The notes under the pieces: generated by a model
The model's input: only the letters and a program-made list of their open reading frames with translations
What the model was told of the DNA's origin: nothing
Databases searched by the model: none
Translations under genes and position numbers: made by a program
Assembly: GCF_018881715.1 (NCBI RefSeq)
Contig: NZ_JACVPW010000013.1
Coordinates: forward strand, 310,001-374,000
Direction: 5' to 3'
Source of the DNA: Polynucleobacter parvulilacunae
GTDB lineage: Bacteria; Pseudomonadota; Gammaproteobacteria; Burkholderiales; Burkholderiaceae
Length of the DNA stretch: 64,000 bases
Shown: one piece after another, positions 28,335-39,246 of the stretch
Layout of the letters: each line of letters opens with the position of its first letter
Numbering within the stretch: position 1 is the first letter of the stretch

Positions 28335-28826
28335 TTAACGGTAAGGTGCATCAGCTGCACGGTTAGCGGCAATATCTTTTTCGTACTTATCGCCAACAGC
28401 CAAAAGCATGTCTTTAGTGAAATACAGATCACCACGCTTATCGCCAAAGTATTCAAAAATATTGGTTTCTACAATGGCATCTACGGGACACGCCTCTTCA
28501 CAGAAGCCACAGAAAATACATTTTGTAAGGTCGATGTCATAACGGCTAGTACGGCGAGTGCCATCATCGCGCTCAGCAGTTTCAATGGTAATTGCGTATG
28601 CTGGGCAGACCGCTTCACACAGTTTGCAGCCAATGCAACGCTCTTCACCGTTCTCATAACGACGTAGTGCATGTAAACCGCGGAAGCGATTCGACAATGG
28701 AGTTTTCTCTTCAGGATACTGAACCGTGATCTTAGGCTTAAAGAGGTAGCGTCCAGTAATGGACATACCAGTCAAGATGTCTTTAAGCATCAAGCTATCG
28801 AGGAATTGGGAAATTTTCTTAAACAT
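28335..28826 (-). CDS. nuoI: NADH-quinone oxidoreductase subunit I (two [4Fe-4S] ferredoxin)
   Basis: A 163-residue peripheral-arm subunit carrying clusters N6a and N6b of complex I. Two complete ferredoxin motifs are visible: [12 protein letters not shown] (Cys64, 67, 70, 74) and [12 protein letters not shown] (Cys103, 106, 109, 113). An N-terminal amphipathic segment would lie along the membrane. It lies 11 bases after nuoH. Confidence 0.97.
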   Translation of the reverse strand: MFKKISQFLDSLMLKDILTGMSITGRYLFKPKITVQYPEEKTPLSNRFRGLHALRRYENGEERCIGCKLCEAVCPAYAITIETAERDDGTRRTSRYDIDLTKCIFCGFCEEACPVDAIVETNIFEYFGDKRGDLYFTKDMLLAVGDKYEKDIAANRAADAPYR

Positions 28827-28837
28827 GATTAATCAAC

Positions 28838-29911
28838 TTATTTCCAAATATTCCATGGGGATACAACCCACGCGCCGATAACAACCACCCAGAACACTGA
28901 GATAGGAATAAAGATCTTCCAACCTAAACGCATGATTTGGTCATAGCGGTAGCGAGGCAATGTAGCACGCAACCAGATTACGCAGGACAACAGGAAGAAA
29001 GTCTTGCCAAATAACCAGAAGAATCCTGGAATATCGCGCAAGATTGGTAAATCAACAATTGGCAACCAACCGCCTAAGAACATGATTGAAGCAACGGCTG
29101 CAATCAAAATCATATTGGCGTATTCAGCCAAGAAGAACATAGCAAAAGACATGCCTGAGTACTCAACCATGTGTCCAGCAACAATCTCAGACTCACCCTC
29201 AACTACGTCAAATGGATGGCGGTTTGTTTCAGCAACACCAGAAATAAAGTAGATCAAGAACATTGGCAACAATGGGAGCCAATTCCAAGAAAGGAAGTTC
29301 AAGCCCATGTTGGCAAAGTAACCCTGCTCTTGCGAGGCAACAATCGTGCTCAGATTTAATGAGCCGGATGTCAATAAGACAGTAACCAATGCAAAGCCCA
29401 TCGCAATCTCATAAGAGATCATTTGTGCTGATGCACGCATAGCGCCAAGGAATGGATATTTTGAGTTTGAAGACCAACCAGCCAAGATCACACCATAAAC
29501 GCCGATGGATGAAATTGCCATGATGTACAAAAGTCCAGCGTTCACATCAGCCAAAACCATCTTCGCTTGGAATGGAATAACAGCCCATGCAGCAAATGCA
29601 GGCATGATCACCATAATTGGTGCAATGAAGTAGAGAACCTTGCTAGCTTGTGCAGGAGCAATGATCTCCTTCATCAAAAGCTTTAATGCATCAGCAATTG
29701 GCTGCAATAAACCTAAAGGACCCACACGATTTGGTCCGAGGCGAATGTGCATCCAACCAATCAGCTTTCTTTCCCAGAGGGTTAGATAGGCTACACAACC
29801 AAACATTGGCAACACGATGATGACGATGCGTACCAAAGCCCAAACCAATGGCCATAGAGAGCCGAAAATAGCTTCGCCTTGGGTGGTAACGAGGTTCAAG
29901 AAATTATCCAT
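28838..29911 (-). CDS. nuoH: NADH-quinone oxidoreductase subunit H
   Basis: A 357-residue, eight-helix membrane subunit that with NuoB and NuoD forms the quinone-binding chamber of complex I. Family landmarks include [23 protein letters not shown] near residue 43 and [22 protein letters not shown], which contains the conserved acidic quinone-chamber loop. It precedes nuoI by 11 bases and follows nuoG by 8. Confidence 0.97.
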   Translation of the reverse strand: MDNFLNLVTTQGEAIFGSLWPLVWALVRIVIIVLPMFGCVAYLTLWERKLIGWMHIRLGPNRVGPLGLLQPIADALKLLMKEIIAPAQASKVLYFIAPIMVIMPAFAAWAVIPFQAKMVLADVNAGLLYIMAISSIGVYGVILAGWSSNSKYPFLGAMRASAQMISYEIAMGFALVTVLLTSGSLNLSTIVASQEQGYFANMGLNFLSWNWLPLLPMFLIYFISGVAETNRHPFDVVEGESEIVAGHMVEYSGMSFAMFFLAEYANMILIAAVASIMFLGGWLPIVDLPILRDIPGFFWLFGKTFFLLSCVIWLRATLPRYRYDQIMRLGWKIFIPISVFWVVVIGAWVVSPWNIWK

Positions 29912-29919
29912 CTCTTACC

Positions 29920-32235
29920 TTATGCCTTACTAACAGTTACTGGACCAAACATGGATCCCAATTTCGCACTAGCCATAGTGCCAGCAGAAACTCTGATGGC
30001 GCCTGGCGCTAGATTTACTTCTAAAGTTGCTGGCATATCAACTGATTGGGTTCCCTGAGTAACGCGAACAGCATCACCCTCTTTTAGACCTAAATCAGCA
30101 AATGTATTTTTATTTAAACCAACTTGATTACCGCGCTTTGCGTCACGTGTTAGTTGCAATGCTGATGAACGACGTACGATTTGATCACCAGCGTAAATAT
30201 TGACATCCGCTAGACGCTCTAGACCATTAGATAGGGCCGTATTGCTATTGCTGACGGTCGCGCCTGTAGTCTTGTTATTCAAACGGGTGCAATATCCCTC
30301 ATCCAGCGCTTCACCCAAGACTTCTTCTGGAACGTTAAACAAGAAGCCATCTAAACCTAACAATCCACCAAGCACACGCAATACTTTCCATGCTGGACGT
30401 GAATCACCTAAGGGCTTCACTGAAGGCTGAACTGTTTGAACTCTGCCCTCTAAATTCACAAAAGTTGAAACAGTTTCGGTAAATGTAGAGATTGGCAAAA
30501 TGACATCAGCCACTTCCATGAGATCAGCGCTCTTATAAGCGCTCAATGCAATCACGGTATTTGCTTTAGCCAATGCAGCACGAGCCGCTATTGGGTTAGG
30601 CAGATCAGAATCAGGTTCGATATTCATCAAAATGACAGCACGACGATCACCAGACAATACTGATTCAACACCAGGACCATTAGCATTCACCAAGGATGCG
30701 CCAACAGCATTTCCACCTACCGGTAGGAAACCTAAAGTTGCACCAGTATGCTCAGCAATAAATTGAGCTAATACATGCAAGTCAGATGCGTGTTGATGTG
30801 CAATGGCTGCAGAACCAAGCAATACAGCAGTAGATTCACCTGAGAGCAGGCTATCGGCAATCTTTTGCGCTGCAGGAGAAACTGCTAAGTTAGCGGTACC
30901 AGCTGGTGCACTTACTGATTTAGCTTTAGCAACAGCAAGGGCAACTTCACTCAATGCATTGAGCCATGCACTTGGCGCCGCAGAAATGCCGCTGCTTGTA
31001 ATTAACCAATCATCGCCACCTGCATCAATGCGAGTAACTTGTAAACCACGCTTGCTAGCAGTACGAATGCGAGCCGCCAATACTGGCTGATCTTTACGCA
31101 AAAAGCTGCCAACAACTAATACGCGATCTAATTCATTGATCTTTGCAACGGACATACCCAACCACGGAGCTGTAGCAGCAGCCTTCACATCAGTTTGGCG
31201 CAAACGCGTCTCAACTTGTTTAGAGCCCAAGCCACGCACTACCTTTTGCAAGAGATGCAACTCTTCTGTACTAGAAATTGGGTGAGCCAATGCGCCAATA
31301 GACTCTGGACCACTTTCAGCTGAAATGGTTTTGAGTGAATGTGCAACGTAATCCAAAGCAGACTGCCAATCCGTTTCCAACCACTGACCGCCCTGCTTCA
31401 CCATTGGAGTGGTTACGCGATCAGCGCTATTTAAACCTTCATAGGAGAAACGATCACGATCACTAATCCAGCATTCATTGATTGCTTCGTTTTCAAGCGC
31501 TACAACACGCATTACTTTATTTGCTTTAGTCTGAACTGTAGTGTTAGCACCTAAGCTATCGTGCGGACTAACTGAACGTTTACGTCCGAGTTCCCATGTA
31601 CGCGCTGCATAACGGAATGGCTTGCTTGTTAATGCGCCTACAGGACACAAATCAATCATGTTTCCAGATAACTCTGAATCCACAGTCTGCCCAACAAAGG
31701 TGGTGATCTCGGAATGCTCACCACGGTTAACCATGCCTAATTCCATTACGCCAGCGACTTCTTGACCGAAACGAACGCAACGGGTGCAGTGAATACACCG
31801 GGTCATCTCCTGCATGGAGATCAATGGACCGACATTCTTATGAAATACAACACGCTTCTCTTCGTCATAGCGTGAATTTGACTTACCGTAACCAACAGCC
31901 AAGTCTTGCAATTGGCACTCACCACCTTGATCGCAGATTGGGCAATCCAACGGATGGTTAATTAAGAGAAACTCCATTACTGAACGTTGTGCTTCAACAG
32001 CTTTAGCAGAATGTGTAAATACCTTCATGCCTTGGGTAACTGGTGTTGCACAAGCAGGCAGAGGTTTTGGTGCCTTTTCAACCTCAACCAAGCACATACG
32101 GCAGTTAGCCGCAATGGATAACTTCTTGTGATAGCAGAAGTGAGGAACGTAGGTGCCGAGCTTGTTCGCGGCGTGCATCACCATCGAACCTTGCGGAACT
32201 TCCACTGCCTTACCATCTAATTCGATTTCTACCAT
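29920..32235 (-). CDS. nuoG: NADH-quinone oxidoreductase subunit G
   Basis: The large iron-sulfur subunit of the complex I peripheral arm. The N-terminal ferredoxin part shows the N1b [2Fe-2S] cysteines (34, 45, 48, 62), then the His/Cys N5 site (CPICDQGGECQLQDL), the N4 [4Fe-4S] motif CIHCTRC, and a long molybdopterin-oxidoreductase-like remainder. I chose ATG at 32235 (MVEIELDGKA, the family start); a GTG two codons earlier is in frame and cannot be excluded. Length is 771 residues. It follows nuoF by about 30 bases. Confidence 0.95.
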   Translation of the reverse strand: MVEIELDGKAVEVPQGSMVMHAANKLGTYVPHFCYHKKLSIAANCRMCLVEVEKAPKPLPACATPVTQGMKVFTHSAKAVEAQRSVMEFLLINHPLDCPICDQGGECQLQDLAVGYGKSNSRYDEEKRVVFHKNVGPLISMQEMTRCIHCTRCVRFGQEVAGVMELGMVNRGEHSEITTFVGQTVDSELSGNMIDLCPVGALTSKPFRYAARTWELGRKRSVSPHDSLGANTTVQTKANKVMRVVALENEAINECWISDRDRFSYEGLNSADRVTTPMVKQGGQWLETDWQSALDYVAHSLKTISAESGPESIGALAHPISSTEELHLLQKVVRGLGSKQVETRLRQTDVKAAATAPWLGMSVAKINELDRVLVVGSFLRKDQPVLAARIRTASKRGLQVTRIDAGGDDWLITSSGISAAPSAWLNALSEVALAVAKAKSVSAPAGTANLAVSPAAQKIADSLLSGESTAVLLGSAAIAHQHASDLHVLAQFIAEHTGATLGFLPVGGNAVGASLVNANGPGVESVLSGDRRAVILMNIEPDSDLPNPIAARAALAKANTVIALSAYKSADLMEVADVILPISTFTETVSTFVNLEGRVQTVQPSVKPLGDSRPAWKVLRVLGGLLGLDGFLFNVPEEVLGEALDEGYCTRLNNKTTGATVSNSNTALSNGLERLADVNIYAGDQIVRRSSALQLTRDAKRGNQVGLNKNTFADLGLKEGDAVRVTQGTQSVDMPATLEVNLAPGAIRVSAGTMASAKLGSMFGPVTVSKA

Positions 32236-32267
32236 GCTCACTTTTAGATATCCCGTGCTCTAAATCT

Positions 32268-33566
32268 TTATAAAGGTTTCGCAGAATCTAAGCAGCGCTT
32301 ATGTTCTACGTGATACGCAAATTCATTCATGTAATGCTTCAACATGCCACGAACAGGCATCGCTGCTGCATCACCTAAAGCGCAAATTGTGCGACCTTGA
32401 ATATTGGCGGCTACGTCATTAAGTAAATCCAAATCTTCTGGACGCCCTTCGCCATGTTCAATACGGTGAACAATGCGCCATAACCAACCTGTACCTTCGC
32501 GACATGGGGTGCACTGACCACATGATTCTTCATGATAGAAGTAAGACAAGCGTTCTAATGCGCGAACCATACAACGTGTTTCATTCATGACGATCACAGC
32601 ACCTGAACCCAACATCGATCCAGCTTTAGCAATACTGTCGTAATCCATCGTGAGCTCCATCATCTGGGCACCAGGCACAACAGGAGATGAAGATCCACCA
32701 GGAATAACTGCTTTTAAAGGAATGTCATCGCGCATTCCACCCGCAAGCTTCAATAGTTCAGCAAATGGTGTGCCCAATGGGATCTCATAATTCCCGGGAT
32801 GAACCACGTCACCAGAGATAGAGAAGATTTTCGTACCGCCGTTATTTGGTTTACCAAGCTCTAAATAGGCCTGTCCACCAATTGCCAGGATGAATGGCAC
32901 AGCAGCAAATGTTTCAGTATTATTAATCGTTGTTGGTTTGCCATATAAACCAAAACTGGCAGGGAAAGGTGGCTTAAAGCGTGGCTGACCTTTTTTACCC
33001 TCTAATGACTCAAGTAGTGCAGTCTCTTCACCGCAAATATAAGCACCCCAACCTGGTGAAGCATGTAATTGGAAGGAGAAATCACTACCCAATATCTTGT
33101 CGCCTAAATAACCAGCTGCACGCGCTTCTTCAAGAGCTTCTTCAAAACGTGAATATACTTCCCAGATTTCACCGTGGATATAGTTGTAACCAGTAGTGAT
33201 GCCCATGGTGTAGGCACCAATAATCATGCCTTCGATCAATGCATGTGGGTTGTAACGCATGATGTCGCGGTCTTTAAATGTACCCGGCTCGCCTTCGTCA
33301 CTATTACAAACTAAATATTTTTGCCCCGGGAATTGACGTGGCATAAAGCTCCACTTCAAACCAGTTGGAAATCCAGCACCGCCACGACCACGTAGTGAGG
33401 AAGCTTTCAATTCTGCAATGATGGCATCTGGTGCAACTTTGTCATTAATTAAACGACGAAGTTGTTGATAACCACCACGGCTTTCGTAATCTTTTAAACG
33501 CCAGTTGTCTCCATTTAATCCAGCAAGGATTAAAGGCTTTATATGACGATCGTGCAAGCTGGTCAT
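32268..33566 (-). CDS. nuoF: NADH-quinone oxidoreductase subunit F (NADH- and FMN-binding)
   Basis: The NADH-oxidising flavoprotein subunit of complex I. Seen: NADH-loop [18 protein letters not shown] near residue 55, the FMN-site region [19 protein letters not shown], and N3 cluster ligands Cys349, 352, 355 (ESCGQCTPC) and Cys395 (TICALGDA). Length is 432 residues. Its ATG overlaps the nuoE stop by four bases, matching the tight NuoE-NuoF complex. Confidence 0.97.
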   Translation of the reverse strand: MTSLHDRHIKPLILAGLNGDNWRLKDYESRGGYQQLRRLINDKVAPDAIIAELKASSLRGRGGAGFPTGLKWSFMPRQFPGQKYLVCNSDEGEPGTFKDRDIMRYNPHALIEGMIIGAYTMGITTGYNYIHGEIWEVYSRFEEALEEARAAGYLGDKILGSDFSFQLHASPGWGAYICGEETALLESLEGKKGQPRFKPPFPASFGLYGKPTTINNTETFAAVPFILAIGGQAYLELGKPNNGGTKIFSISGDVVHPGNYEIPLGTPFAELLKLAGGMRDDIPLKAVIPGGSSSPVVPGAQMMELTMDYDSIAKAGSMLGSGAVIVMNETRCMVRALERLSYFYHEESCGQCTPCREGTGWLWRIVHRIEHGEGRPEDLDLLNDVAANIQGRTICALGDAAAMPVRGMLKHYMNEFAYHVEHKRCLDSAKPL

Positions 33567-34069
33567 GCTACTTTCCCTTCTGCACGTAATTCACTCAACA
33601 AAGCATCGATCTTTTCTTTGCTCATAAAGCTGCACATACGTTTGTCATTCACCAACATCACAGGTGAATCACCACATGCACCCATACATTCACCCTCTTT
33701 CAAGGTAAAAGTACCGCATGGAGTCGTCTCGTTGTAGCCAATGCCCAATGTTTCTTTTAAATAAGTTGCAGCTGTTTCGCCATGAGTTAACTGACAAGGC
33801 AAATTCGTACAGATTACCAATTTGTACTTACCAATTTTTTTGGTGTTGTACATGTTGTAGAAAGTCGCCACTTCATCAACAGCAATGCTTGGCATTTCTA
33901 AGATCTGAGCAATAGTCTCGATGACTTCAGGAGACACCCAACCTACCTCGGTTTGGGCAGCAATCAAACAAGCCATTACCGCAGACTGTTTGTGCTCTGG
34001 CGGGTACTTGGCGATATTGCGATGAATATCAGCCATTGTTTTATCGGATAGTTGAAGAGTTGTAGTCAT
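33563..34069 (-). CDS. nuoE: NADH-quinone oxidoreductase subunit E (thioredoxin-like [2Fe-2S])
   Basis: A 168-residue subunit that carries the off-path N1a cluster next to FMN. The four ligands are Cys87 and Cys92 (ICTNLPC) and Cys128 and Cys132 (GECMGAC), in the expected thioredoxin-like ferredoxin fold. It lies 22 bases after nuoD and overlaps nuoF by four bases. Confidence 0.97.
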   Translation of the reverse strand: MTTTLQLSDKTMADIHRNIAKYPPEHKQSAVMACLIAAQTEVGWVSPEVIETIAQILEMPSIAVDEVATFYNMYNTKKIGKYKLVICTNLPCQLTHGETAATYLKETLGIGYNETTPCGTFTLKEGECMGACGDSPVMLVNDKRMCSFMSKEKIDALLSELRAEGKVA

Positions 34070-34091
34070 TAAATAATCCTTGGCACGCTAA

Positions 34092-35345
34092 TTAGCGGTC
34101 AATCTCCCCGAACACGATATCTTGGGTTCCGATGATGGTTACCGCATCAGCCAACATGTGGCCACGTGACATCTCATCCATTGCAGATAAATGCACAAAA
34201 CCTGGTGCACGAATCTTCATGCGGTAAGGCTTATTAGCGCCATCTGAAATCAAGTAAATACCAAACTCGCCTTTAGGATGCTCAACAGCTGAGTAAGCCT
34301 CGCCATCAGGAACGTGAATACCTTCAGTAAAGAGTTTGAAATGGTGAATCAATTCTTCCATATTTGTTTTCATATCCACGCGCTTCGGTGGAGAAAACTT
34401 ATGGTTGTCACTCATTACAGGACCGGGATTTGCTTTTAACCAAGCAACGCACTGTTTGATGATGCGATTAGATTGACGCATCTCTTCCATGCGAACCAAA
34501 TAACGATCATAAGAATCGCCATTCACGCCAACTGGAATATCAAAATCTAAACGGTCATAGACTTCGTAGGGTTGCTTCTTACGCAAATCCCACTCAATAC
34601 CTGAACCACGCAACATAGGGCCAGTGAAGCCGAGCTGCAAAGCACGCTCTGGTGTCACGATGCCGATATTGACTAAACGTTGCTTCCAAATACGGTTGTC
34701 TGTCAACAGATTGCAATACTCGTCAACGTTAGCATCAAAGCCATTAGTGAATTGCTCAATGAAATCTAACAATGTGCCGCTACGGTTTTCATTCAAACGC
34801 TTAATAGCAGAAGCACTACGAATCTTGTTCTTGGTGTACTGAGCCATTTGATCTGGCAAGTCACGATAAACGCCGCCTGGACGATAGTAAGCAGCATGCA
34901 TACGCGCGCCAGACACCGCCTCATACATATCGAAAATATCTTCACGGTCACGGAAGGCGTACAAGAAGACGGCCATTGCTCCAACATCAAGACCGTGACA
35001 ACCGATCCAAAGCAAATGATTCAATAAGCGAGTTAGCTCGTCATACATCACGCGGATGTATTGAGCACGCAAAGGAACATCAACTTGAAGCAACTTCTCA
35101 ATAGCCATGACATAAGCATGCTCATTGGACATCATCGAAACATAATCCAAACGATCCATGTATGGAACGTTTTGAATCCAAGTACGTGTCTCAGCTAATT
35201 TTTCAGTAGCGCGATGTAATAAACCAATATGTGGGTCAGCGCGCTGAATCACTTCGCCATCAAGCTCAAGCACTAAGCGTAGTACGCCGTGTGCCGCAGG
35301 ATGCTGAGGACCAAAATTGAGGGTGTAGTTCTTAATTTGTGCCAT
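34092..35345 (-). CDS. nuoD: NADH-quinone oxidoreductase subunit D
   Basis: The 49-kDa-type subunit that holds the quinone head group together with NuoB. The 417-residue protein begins with [21 protein letters not shown], which contains the conserved quinone-ligating His region, continues through [20 protein letters not shown], and ends DIVFGEIDR, the family C-terminus. It lies three bases after nuoC. Confidence 0.97.
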   Translation of the reverse strand: MAQIKNYTLNFGPQHPAAHGVLRLVLELDGEVIQRADPHIGLLHRATEKLAETRTWIQNVPYMDRLDYVSMMSNEHAYVMAIEKLLQVDVPLRAQYIRVMYDELTRLLNHLLWIGCHGLDVGAMAVFLYAFRDREDIFDMYEAVSGARMHAAYYRPGGVYRDLPDQMAQYTKNKIRSASAIKRLNENRSGTLLDFIEQFTNGFDANVDEYCNLLTDNRIWKQRLVNIGIVTPERALQLGFTGPMLRGSGIEWDLRKKQPYEVYDRLDFDIPVGVNGDSYDRYLVRMEEMRQSNRIIKQCVAWLKANPGPVMSDNHKFSPPKRVDMKTNMEELIHHFKLFTEGIHVPDGEAYSAVEHPKGEFGIYLISDGANKPYRMKIRAPGFVHLSAMDEMSRGHMLADAVTIIGTQDIVFGEIDR

Positions 35346-35348
35346 GAC

Positions 35349-35948
35349 TTAAACCGGACCTCCATACTGCTCTTCGCGAACGATGCGTGGAGTAATTTCT
35401 CGAGCCTCAATCGTGACTGGTTGATAGACAACACGTTTTAACTCTGGGTCGTAACGAATTTCTACATTGCCGCTGATTGGGAAATCTTTTCTAAATGGAT
35501 GACCAATAAAGCCGTAGTCAGTCAAAATACGACGCAAGTCATCATGACCATCAAAGAGGATGCCGTAGAGGTCAAATGCTTCACGCTCAAACCAATTAGC
35601 AGAATTCCATACCGGAGTAATAGAGGCAACTAGAGGATAGCTATCGTCGGGTGCGAATACGCGTACGCGCAAACGCCAGTTGTGCTCAAGTGATAGTAAG
35701 TGGCTTACAACACCAAAACGTTGACCACCCCAAGCACCATCGCGGAAATCTTGATAATCAACGCCACACAAGTCAATCAACTGCTCAAAGGCAAGCGATG
35801 GATCATCACGCAACAACAAAGCTGATTCGAGGTAGGAATCTGCTTTAACAACCACTGTTACTTCACCCAAGGCAATCTCAACAGACTGAATGCGCTTACC
35901 TAAAACTTTGTCTAAGTTAGCGGCTAACTGATTTAAACGATCTGACAT
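35349..35948 (-). CDS. nuoC: NADH-quinone oxidoreductase subunit C
   Basis: A 199-residue 30-kDa-type subunit of the complex I peripheral arm. The family block [39 protein letters not shown] is evident from about residue 118. It is a separate gene, not the NuoCD fusion of enterobacteria. It lies three bases from both nuoB and nuoD. Confidence 0.97.
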   Translation of the reverse strand: MSDRLNQLAANLDKVLGKRIQSVEIALGEVTVVVKADSYLESALLLRDDPSLAFEQLIDLCGVDYQDFRDGAWGGQRFGVVSHLLSLEHNWRLRVRVFAPDDSYPLVASITPVWNSANWFEREAFDLYGILFDGHDDLRRILTDYGFIGHPFRKDFPISGNVEIRYDPELKRVVYQPVTIEAREITPRIVREEQYGGPV

Positions 35949-35951
35949 GAT

Positions 35952-36434
35952 TTAAGCCTTCCGCGCAATCGTACTTGTACGAGCTATCTTGGATTGCAAC
36001 TGAATAATTCCGTAGATCAACGCTTCTGCAGTTGGAGGACAGCCAGGCACATAAATATCCACTGGCACAATACGGTCGCAACCGCGGACAACTGAATATG
36101 AGTTGTGATAGTAGCCACCACCATTTGCGCAAGAACCCATAGAGATAACCCAGCGTGGTTCTGGCATCTGGTCATACACTTTACGTAATGCAGGAGCCAT
36201 TTTGTTGCATAAAGTACCAGCAACAATCATCAGGTCGGACTGACGTGGAGATGGGCGGAATACCACGCCAAAACGGTCTAAGTCATAACGGGAAGCGCCC
36301 GCATGCATCATTTCGACAGCACAACAAGCCAGACCAAAGGTCATAGGCCATAAGGAGCCGTTACGCGTCCAGTTAATTAACTGATCCGCAGTGGTGGTTA
36401 CAAAACCTTCTTTAAGTACGCCTTCTAATGCCAT
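35952..36434 (-). CDS. nuoB: NADH-quinone oxidoreductase subunit B ([4Fe-4S] N2)
   Basis: The PSST-type subunit that holds terminal cluster N2 and passes electrons to quinone. Ligands are Cys37 and Cys38 ([10 protein letters not shown]), Cys102 ([11 protein letters not shown]) and Cys132 ([12 protein letters not shown]). I chose ATG at 36434 because GGGAG precedes it by nine bases and [12 protein letters not shown] is the family start; the reading frame is open upstream to 36533, but that stretch lies inside nuoA. Length is 160 residues. Confidence 0.97.
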
Positions 36435-36439
36435 ATCTA

Positions 36440-36799
36440 TCACTCCCAGTCGAGAGCGCCCTTTTTCCAGATATATACAAATCCCACAATGAATTCCAAG
36501 AGGAAAATCACCATAGAGGCGTAGCCAAGCCATCCGATATCACGTAATGCCACACCCCATGGAAATAGGAATGCAGTTTCAAGGTCAAACAGGATGAAGA
36601 GAATAGCGACTAAGTAGTAACGCACGTCAAACTTCATACGCGCATCTTCGAAAGCTTCAAAGCCGCACTCATATGGAGAGAGCTTTTCAGCGTCAGGCTT
36701 CGAAGGAGCCAGAATTTTTCCGAGGAACATGGGGACTAATCCAACCCCAATACCTACGAGGATAAAAAGCAGAACAGGAAAGTAATTAGCGAGATTCAA
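36440..36799 (-). CDS. nuoA: NADH-quinone oxidoreductase subunit A
   Basis: A 119-residue, three-helix membrane subunit, first of the nuo genes. The family segment [32 protein letters not shown] is complete. The start is TTG at 36799, with AGGG six bases upstream; no ATG fits [11 protein letters not shown]. It lies about 110 bases downstream of tRNA-Leu(GAG). I see no convincing promoter in that gap, so the nuo genes may be read from upstream of secG or tpiA. Confidence 0.96.
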
Positions 36800-36908
36800 A
36801 ATAGCCCTGATTCGTTTGTCTGGTAAATCCTAAAAGCAGCAAATTATTAATTATTCCACTACATAAAGCATTGATTTAGAGCAAAAACCCTTAGCAATAC
36901 TTCTTTTT

Positions 36909-36993
36909 TGGTGCCGACGGCGAGACTCGAACTCGCACAGCCTAAGCCACTACCCCCTCAAGATAGCGTGTCTACCAATTTCACCACGTCGGC
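36909..36993 (-). tRNA. tRNA-Leu (anticodon GAG)
   Basis: An 85-base class II tRNA with encoded CCA. The acceptor pair GCCGACG/CGTCGGC, the D-arm GTGGTGAAATTGGTAGACAC, the anticodon stem CTATC/GGTAG around loop TTGAGGG (anticodon GAG), a long variable arm and the T-arm with GTTCGAGTC are all present. It closely resembles E. coli tRNA-Leu(GAG). It sits between secG and nuoA on their strand, the usual betaproteobacterial place, and is probably cut from the shared transcript. Confidence 0.96.
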
Positions 36994-37080
36994 ATCTTGC
37001 AAAACTCATCAATTCTACTGCATTGCACCACTGCTCTACCCCATTTTCTGGGCTAGAAAATCTGTAAAAACCTACTTTTT

Positions 37081-37425
37081 TTACTTAGGAACTGCTGGTT
37101 TACTTGGATCCTGGGCTGGAGCCACCGGAGCAGCAGGAGTTGCTGCTGGAGCTACCGTGCCAGAAAGGACGCCTGGGCTAACTTCTTTCTTATTGCCAAT
37201 CCAAGTAATACCTAAAGTACTAATAAAGAAAACGGCAGCAAAAACAGCTGTCGCATGCGATAGGAAGTTGGCAGAACCGCTGGCGCCAAATAGACTGCCT
37301 GATGATCCCGAGCCAAAAGCTGCACCCATATCAGCGCCCTTACCCTGCTGCAATAACACCAGAAGGATGACAGCCAAAGCTGAAATTACCTGCAATACGA
37401 TCAATAAAGTCTTAAACCATTCCAC
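37081..37425 (-). CDS. secG: Preprotein translocase subunit SecG
   Basis: A small accessory subunit of the SecYEG channel. The 114-residue protein has two membrane helices joined by the conserved LLQQGKGADMGAAFGSG loop, followed by a Pro/Ala-rich tail. The start is GTG at 37425, with GGAG seven bases upstream; the nearby ATG is out of frame. It lies between tpiA and tRNA-Leu as in other Burkholderiales. Confidence 0.95.
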   Translation of the reverse strand: MEWFKTLLIVLQVISALAVILLVLLQQGKGADMGAAFGSGSSGSLFGASGSANFLSHATAVFAAVFFISTLGITWIGNKKEVSPGVLSGTVAPAATPAAPVAPAQDPSKPAVPK

Positions 37426-37447
37426 AGCTTATCTCCAAATAAAAAAT

Positions 37448-38206
37448 CTATGCCTGACAGATGGCCAGGAAGTCTTGAGGATTCAATGAAGCTCCCCCAA
37501 CCAATCCACCATCAATATCGGGCATGGCAAACAATTCAACGGCATTATCAGGCTTGACACTGCCACCGTACAAAATTCCAACATGAGAAGCGACATCCTC
37601 ATCAAATTCAGCCAATTGCAAACGAATAGCGCGATGCATGTCTTGGGCAACTTGTGCGCTAGTGACTTTGCCAGTACCAATAGCCCAAACTGGCTCATAA
37701 GCAATCAAGCAATCCGCGAGACGATCTTGCAAGACGCCCACTTGTTTGGCAATCTGACCACAAACAATCTCTTCCGCTCTACCTGAATTTCTTTCATCAG
37801 CAGTCTCACCAACGCAGATCACCGGCGTCATGCCGTTATCTAATACTTGTAGCGCTTTAGCAGCAACCACCTCATCTACCTCTTGATGCATCTGACGACG
37901 CTCAGAGTGTCCAACGATGACATAGGTGCAACCAACCTCTTTCAGCATAGATGCAGCAGCCTCTCCGGTATATGCACCAGAGCTATGAGCGGATGCATCC
38001 TGTGCACCCAAATTCAAAAATGCCAATGAATGCTCTTTGATCAAAGAAGCGCATTGGGATAAATACGGAAATGGTGGGCATACTGCATATTTACGTCCAG
38101 ATGGCATTCCACTCTCCATGCCACGAGCAACGGTCTTGATCCAGTCTTGATTACTTGCAAGACTGCCATTCATTTTCCAGTTGCCGATAACGATCAGTGG
38201 TCGCAT
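37448..38206 (-). CDS. tpiA: Triose-phosphate isomerase
   Basis: This glycolytic TIM-barrel enzyme interconverts dihydroxyacetone phosphate and glyceraldehyde 3-phosphate. Active-site residues are Lys11 (IGNWKMNG), His100 (VIVGHSERR) and Glu171 (AYEPVWAIGTGK); the phosphate-gripping YGGSVKPDN is near the C-terminus. I chose ATG at 38206 (MRPLIVIGNW); an in-frame TTG three codons earlier is possible, and neither has a clear Shine-Dalgarno sequence. Length is 252 residues. It is followed by secG after about 20 bases. Confidence 0.96.
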   Translation of the reverse strand: MRPLIVIGNWKMNGSLASNQDWIKTVARGMESGMPSGRKYAVCPPFPYLSQCASLIKEHSLAFLNLGAQDASAHSSGAYTGEAAASMLKEVGCTYVIVGHSERRQMHQEVDEVVAAKALQVLDNGMTPVICVGETADERNSGRAEEIVCGQIAKQVGVLQDRLADCLIAYEPVWAIGTGKVTSAQVAQDMHRAIRLQLAEFDEDVASHVGILYGGSVKPDNAVELFAMPDIDGGLVGGASLNPQDFLAICQA

Positions 38207-38223
38207 ATGGGTCAATGATTATT

Positions 38224-39222
38224 TCAAACAGTTAAAACAATTTTGCCAACGTGCTCAGATGACTCCATTAATGCATGAGCATCCGCTGCCTGATCGAGCG
38301 TAAATGTCTTATAAATAACTGGTTTGAGTTTGCCTGCATTGAGCAAAGGCCAAACATTTTCATAGAGCTGCTTGGTAATCTGTTTCTTGAAGGAAACTGG
38401 ACGTGGGCGCAGTGTTGAGCCAGTAATAGTTAAACGACGACGCAGAATCTGATTGGTGCTGACCTCTGCTTTTGATCCACCCTGAATGGCAATGATCACA
38501 ATTCGTCCATCATCAGCTAAACAGTCAATTTCTTTTTGCACATAAGCACCGGTGACCATGTCAAGAATGACATTGACACCCTTACCATCGGTAGCTTTTT
38601 TAACCTCTTCGACAAAGTCTTGTGTCTTGTAATTAATAGCCAGATCAGCGCCGAGCGCTACACATGCAGAACATTTCTCATCCGTACCAGCAGTCACAAA
38701 TACTTTATGACCCAAGGCCTTAGCAAGCAGAATGGCAGTAACGCCAATACCACTTGAGCCACCCTGAACCAACAGCGTTTCGCCCTCTGACAATTCGCCG
38801 CGCATGAAGACGTTGCTCCATACGGTATAAAAAGTTTCAGGCAATGCTGCTGCCTCTTGATCGCTGAATCCTTTGGGATAAGGCAGACATTGCGCAACGG
38901 GAGCAGTACACATTTCTGCATAACCACCCCCCTGCACCAAGGCGCAGACCTTGTCACCAAGCTTTAAACCAAATACGTTGTCAGCATGAGCTAGATCACC
39001 ACCGATGATTTCACCAGCAACTTCAAGACCAGGAATATCCGATGCACCCGCTGGAACAGGGTAATGCCCTTTGCGCTGTAAAACGTCAGGGCGATTAATT
39101 CCAGTAGCCAAAACCTTAATCAATATTTCGCCAGTTCCAGCAGCGGGAGCTACTGGATCAGGACGAGTGGTTGGCACCAACATTTCTGGAGCGCCAAACT
39201 CTTTGATTTCAATTACGCGCAT
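38224..39222 (-). CDS. NAD(P)H quinone oxidoreductase, PIG3/zeta-crystallin family
   Basis: A 332-residue zinc-free medium-chain dehydrogenase/reductase that would reduce quinones or other enones with NADPH. It has NRPDVLQRKGHYPVPAGASDIPGLEVAGE near the N-terminus and the nucleotide site LVQGGSSGIGVTAILLAK, with the PIG3 features KVFVTAGTDEKC and GADLAINYK. No structural-zinc Cys cluster is present. It lies between pnp and tpiA with gaps of 24 and about 17 bases, a conserved betaproteobacterial arrangement. Confidence 0.9.
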   Translation of the reverse strand: MRVIEIKEFGAPEMLVPTTRPDPVAPAAGTGEILIKVLATGINRPDVLQRKGHYPVPAGASDIPGLEVAGEIIGGDLAHADNVFGLKLGDKVCALVQGGGYAEMCTAPVAQCLPYPKGFSDQEAAALPETFYTVWSNVFMRGELSEGETLLVQGGSSGIGVTAILLAKALGHKVFVTAGTDEKCSACVALGADLAINYKTQDFVEEVKKATDGKGVNVILDMVTGAYVQKEIDCLADDGRIVIIAIQGGSKAEVSTNQILRRRLTITGSTLRPRPVSFKKQITKQLYENVWPLLNAGKLKPVIYKTFTLDQAADAHALMESSEHVGKIVLTV

Positions 39223-39246
39223 AAATACTCCTGCTTACTAAGATAC

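Noticed and set aside
36435-36533. In-frame N-terminal extension of NuoB
   Set aside because: It overlaps nuoA, and GGGAG with [11 protein letters not shown] marks the start at 36434.
36908-37489. A 193-codon open frame on the plus strand across the tRNA-Leu and secG
   Set aside because: It runs antisense through a tRNA, secG and the end of tpiA; composition reflects those genes.
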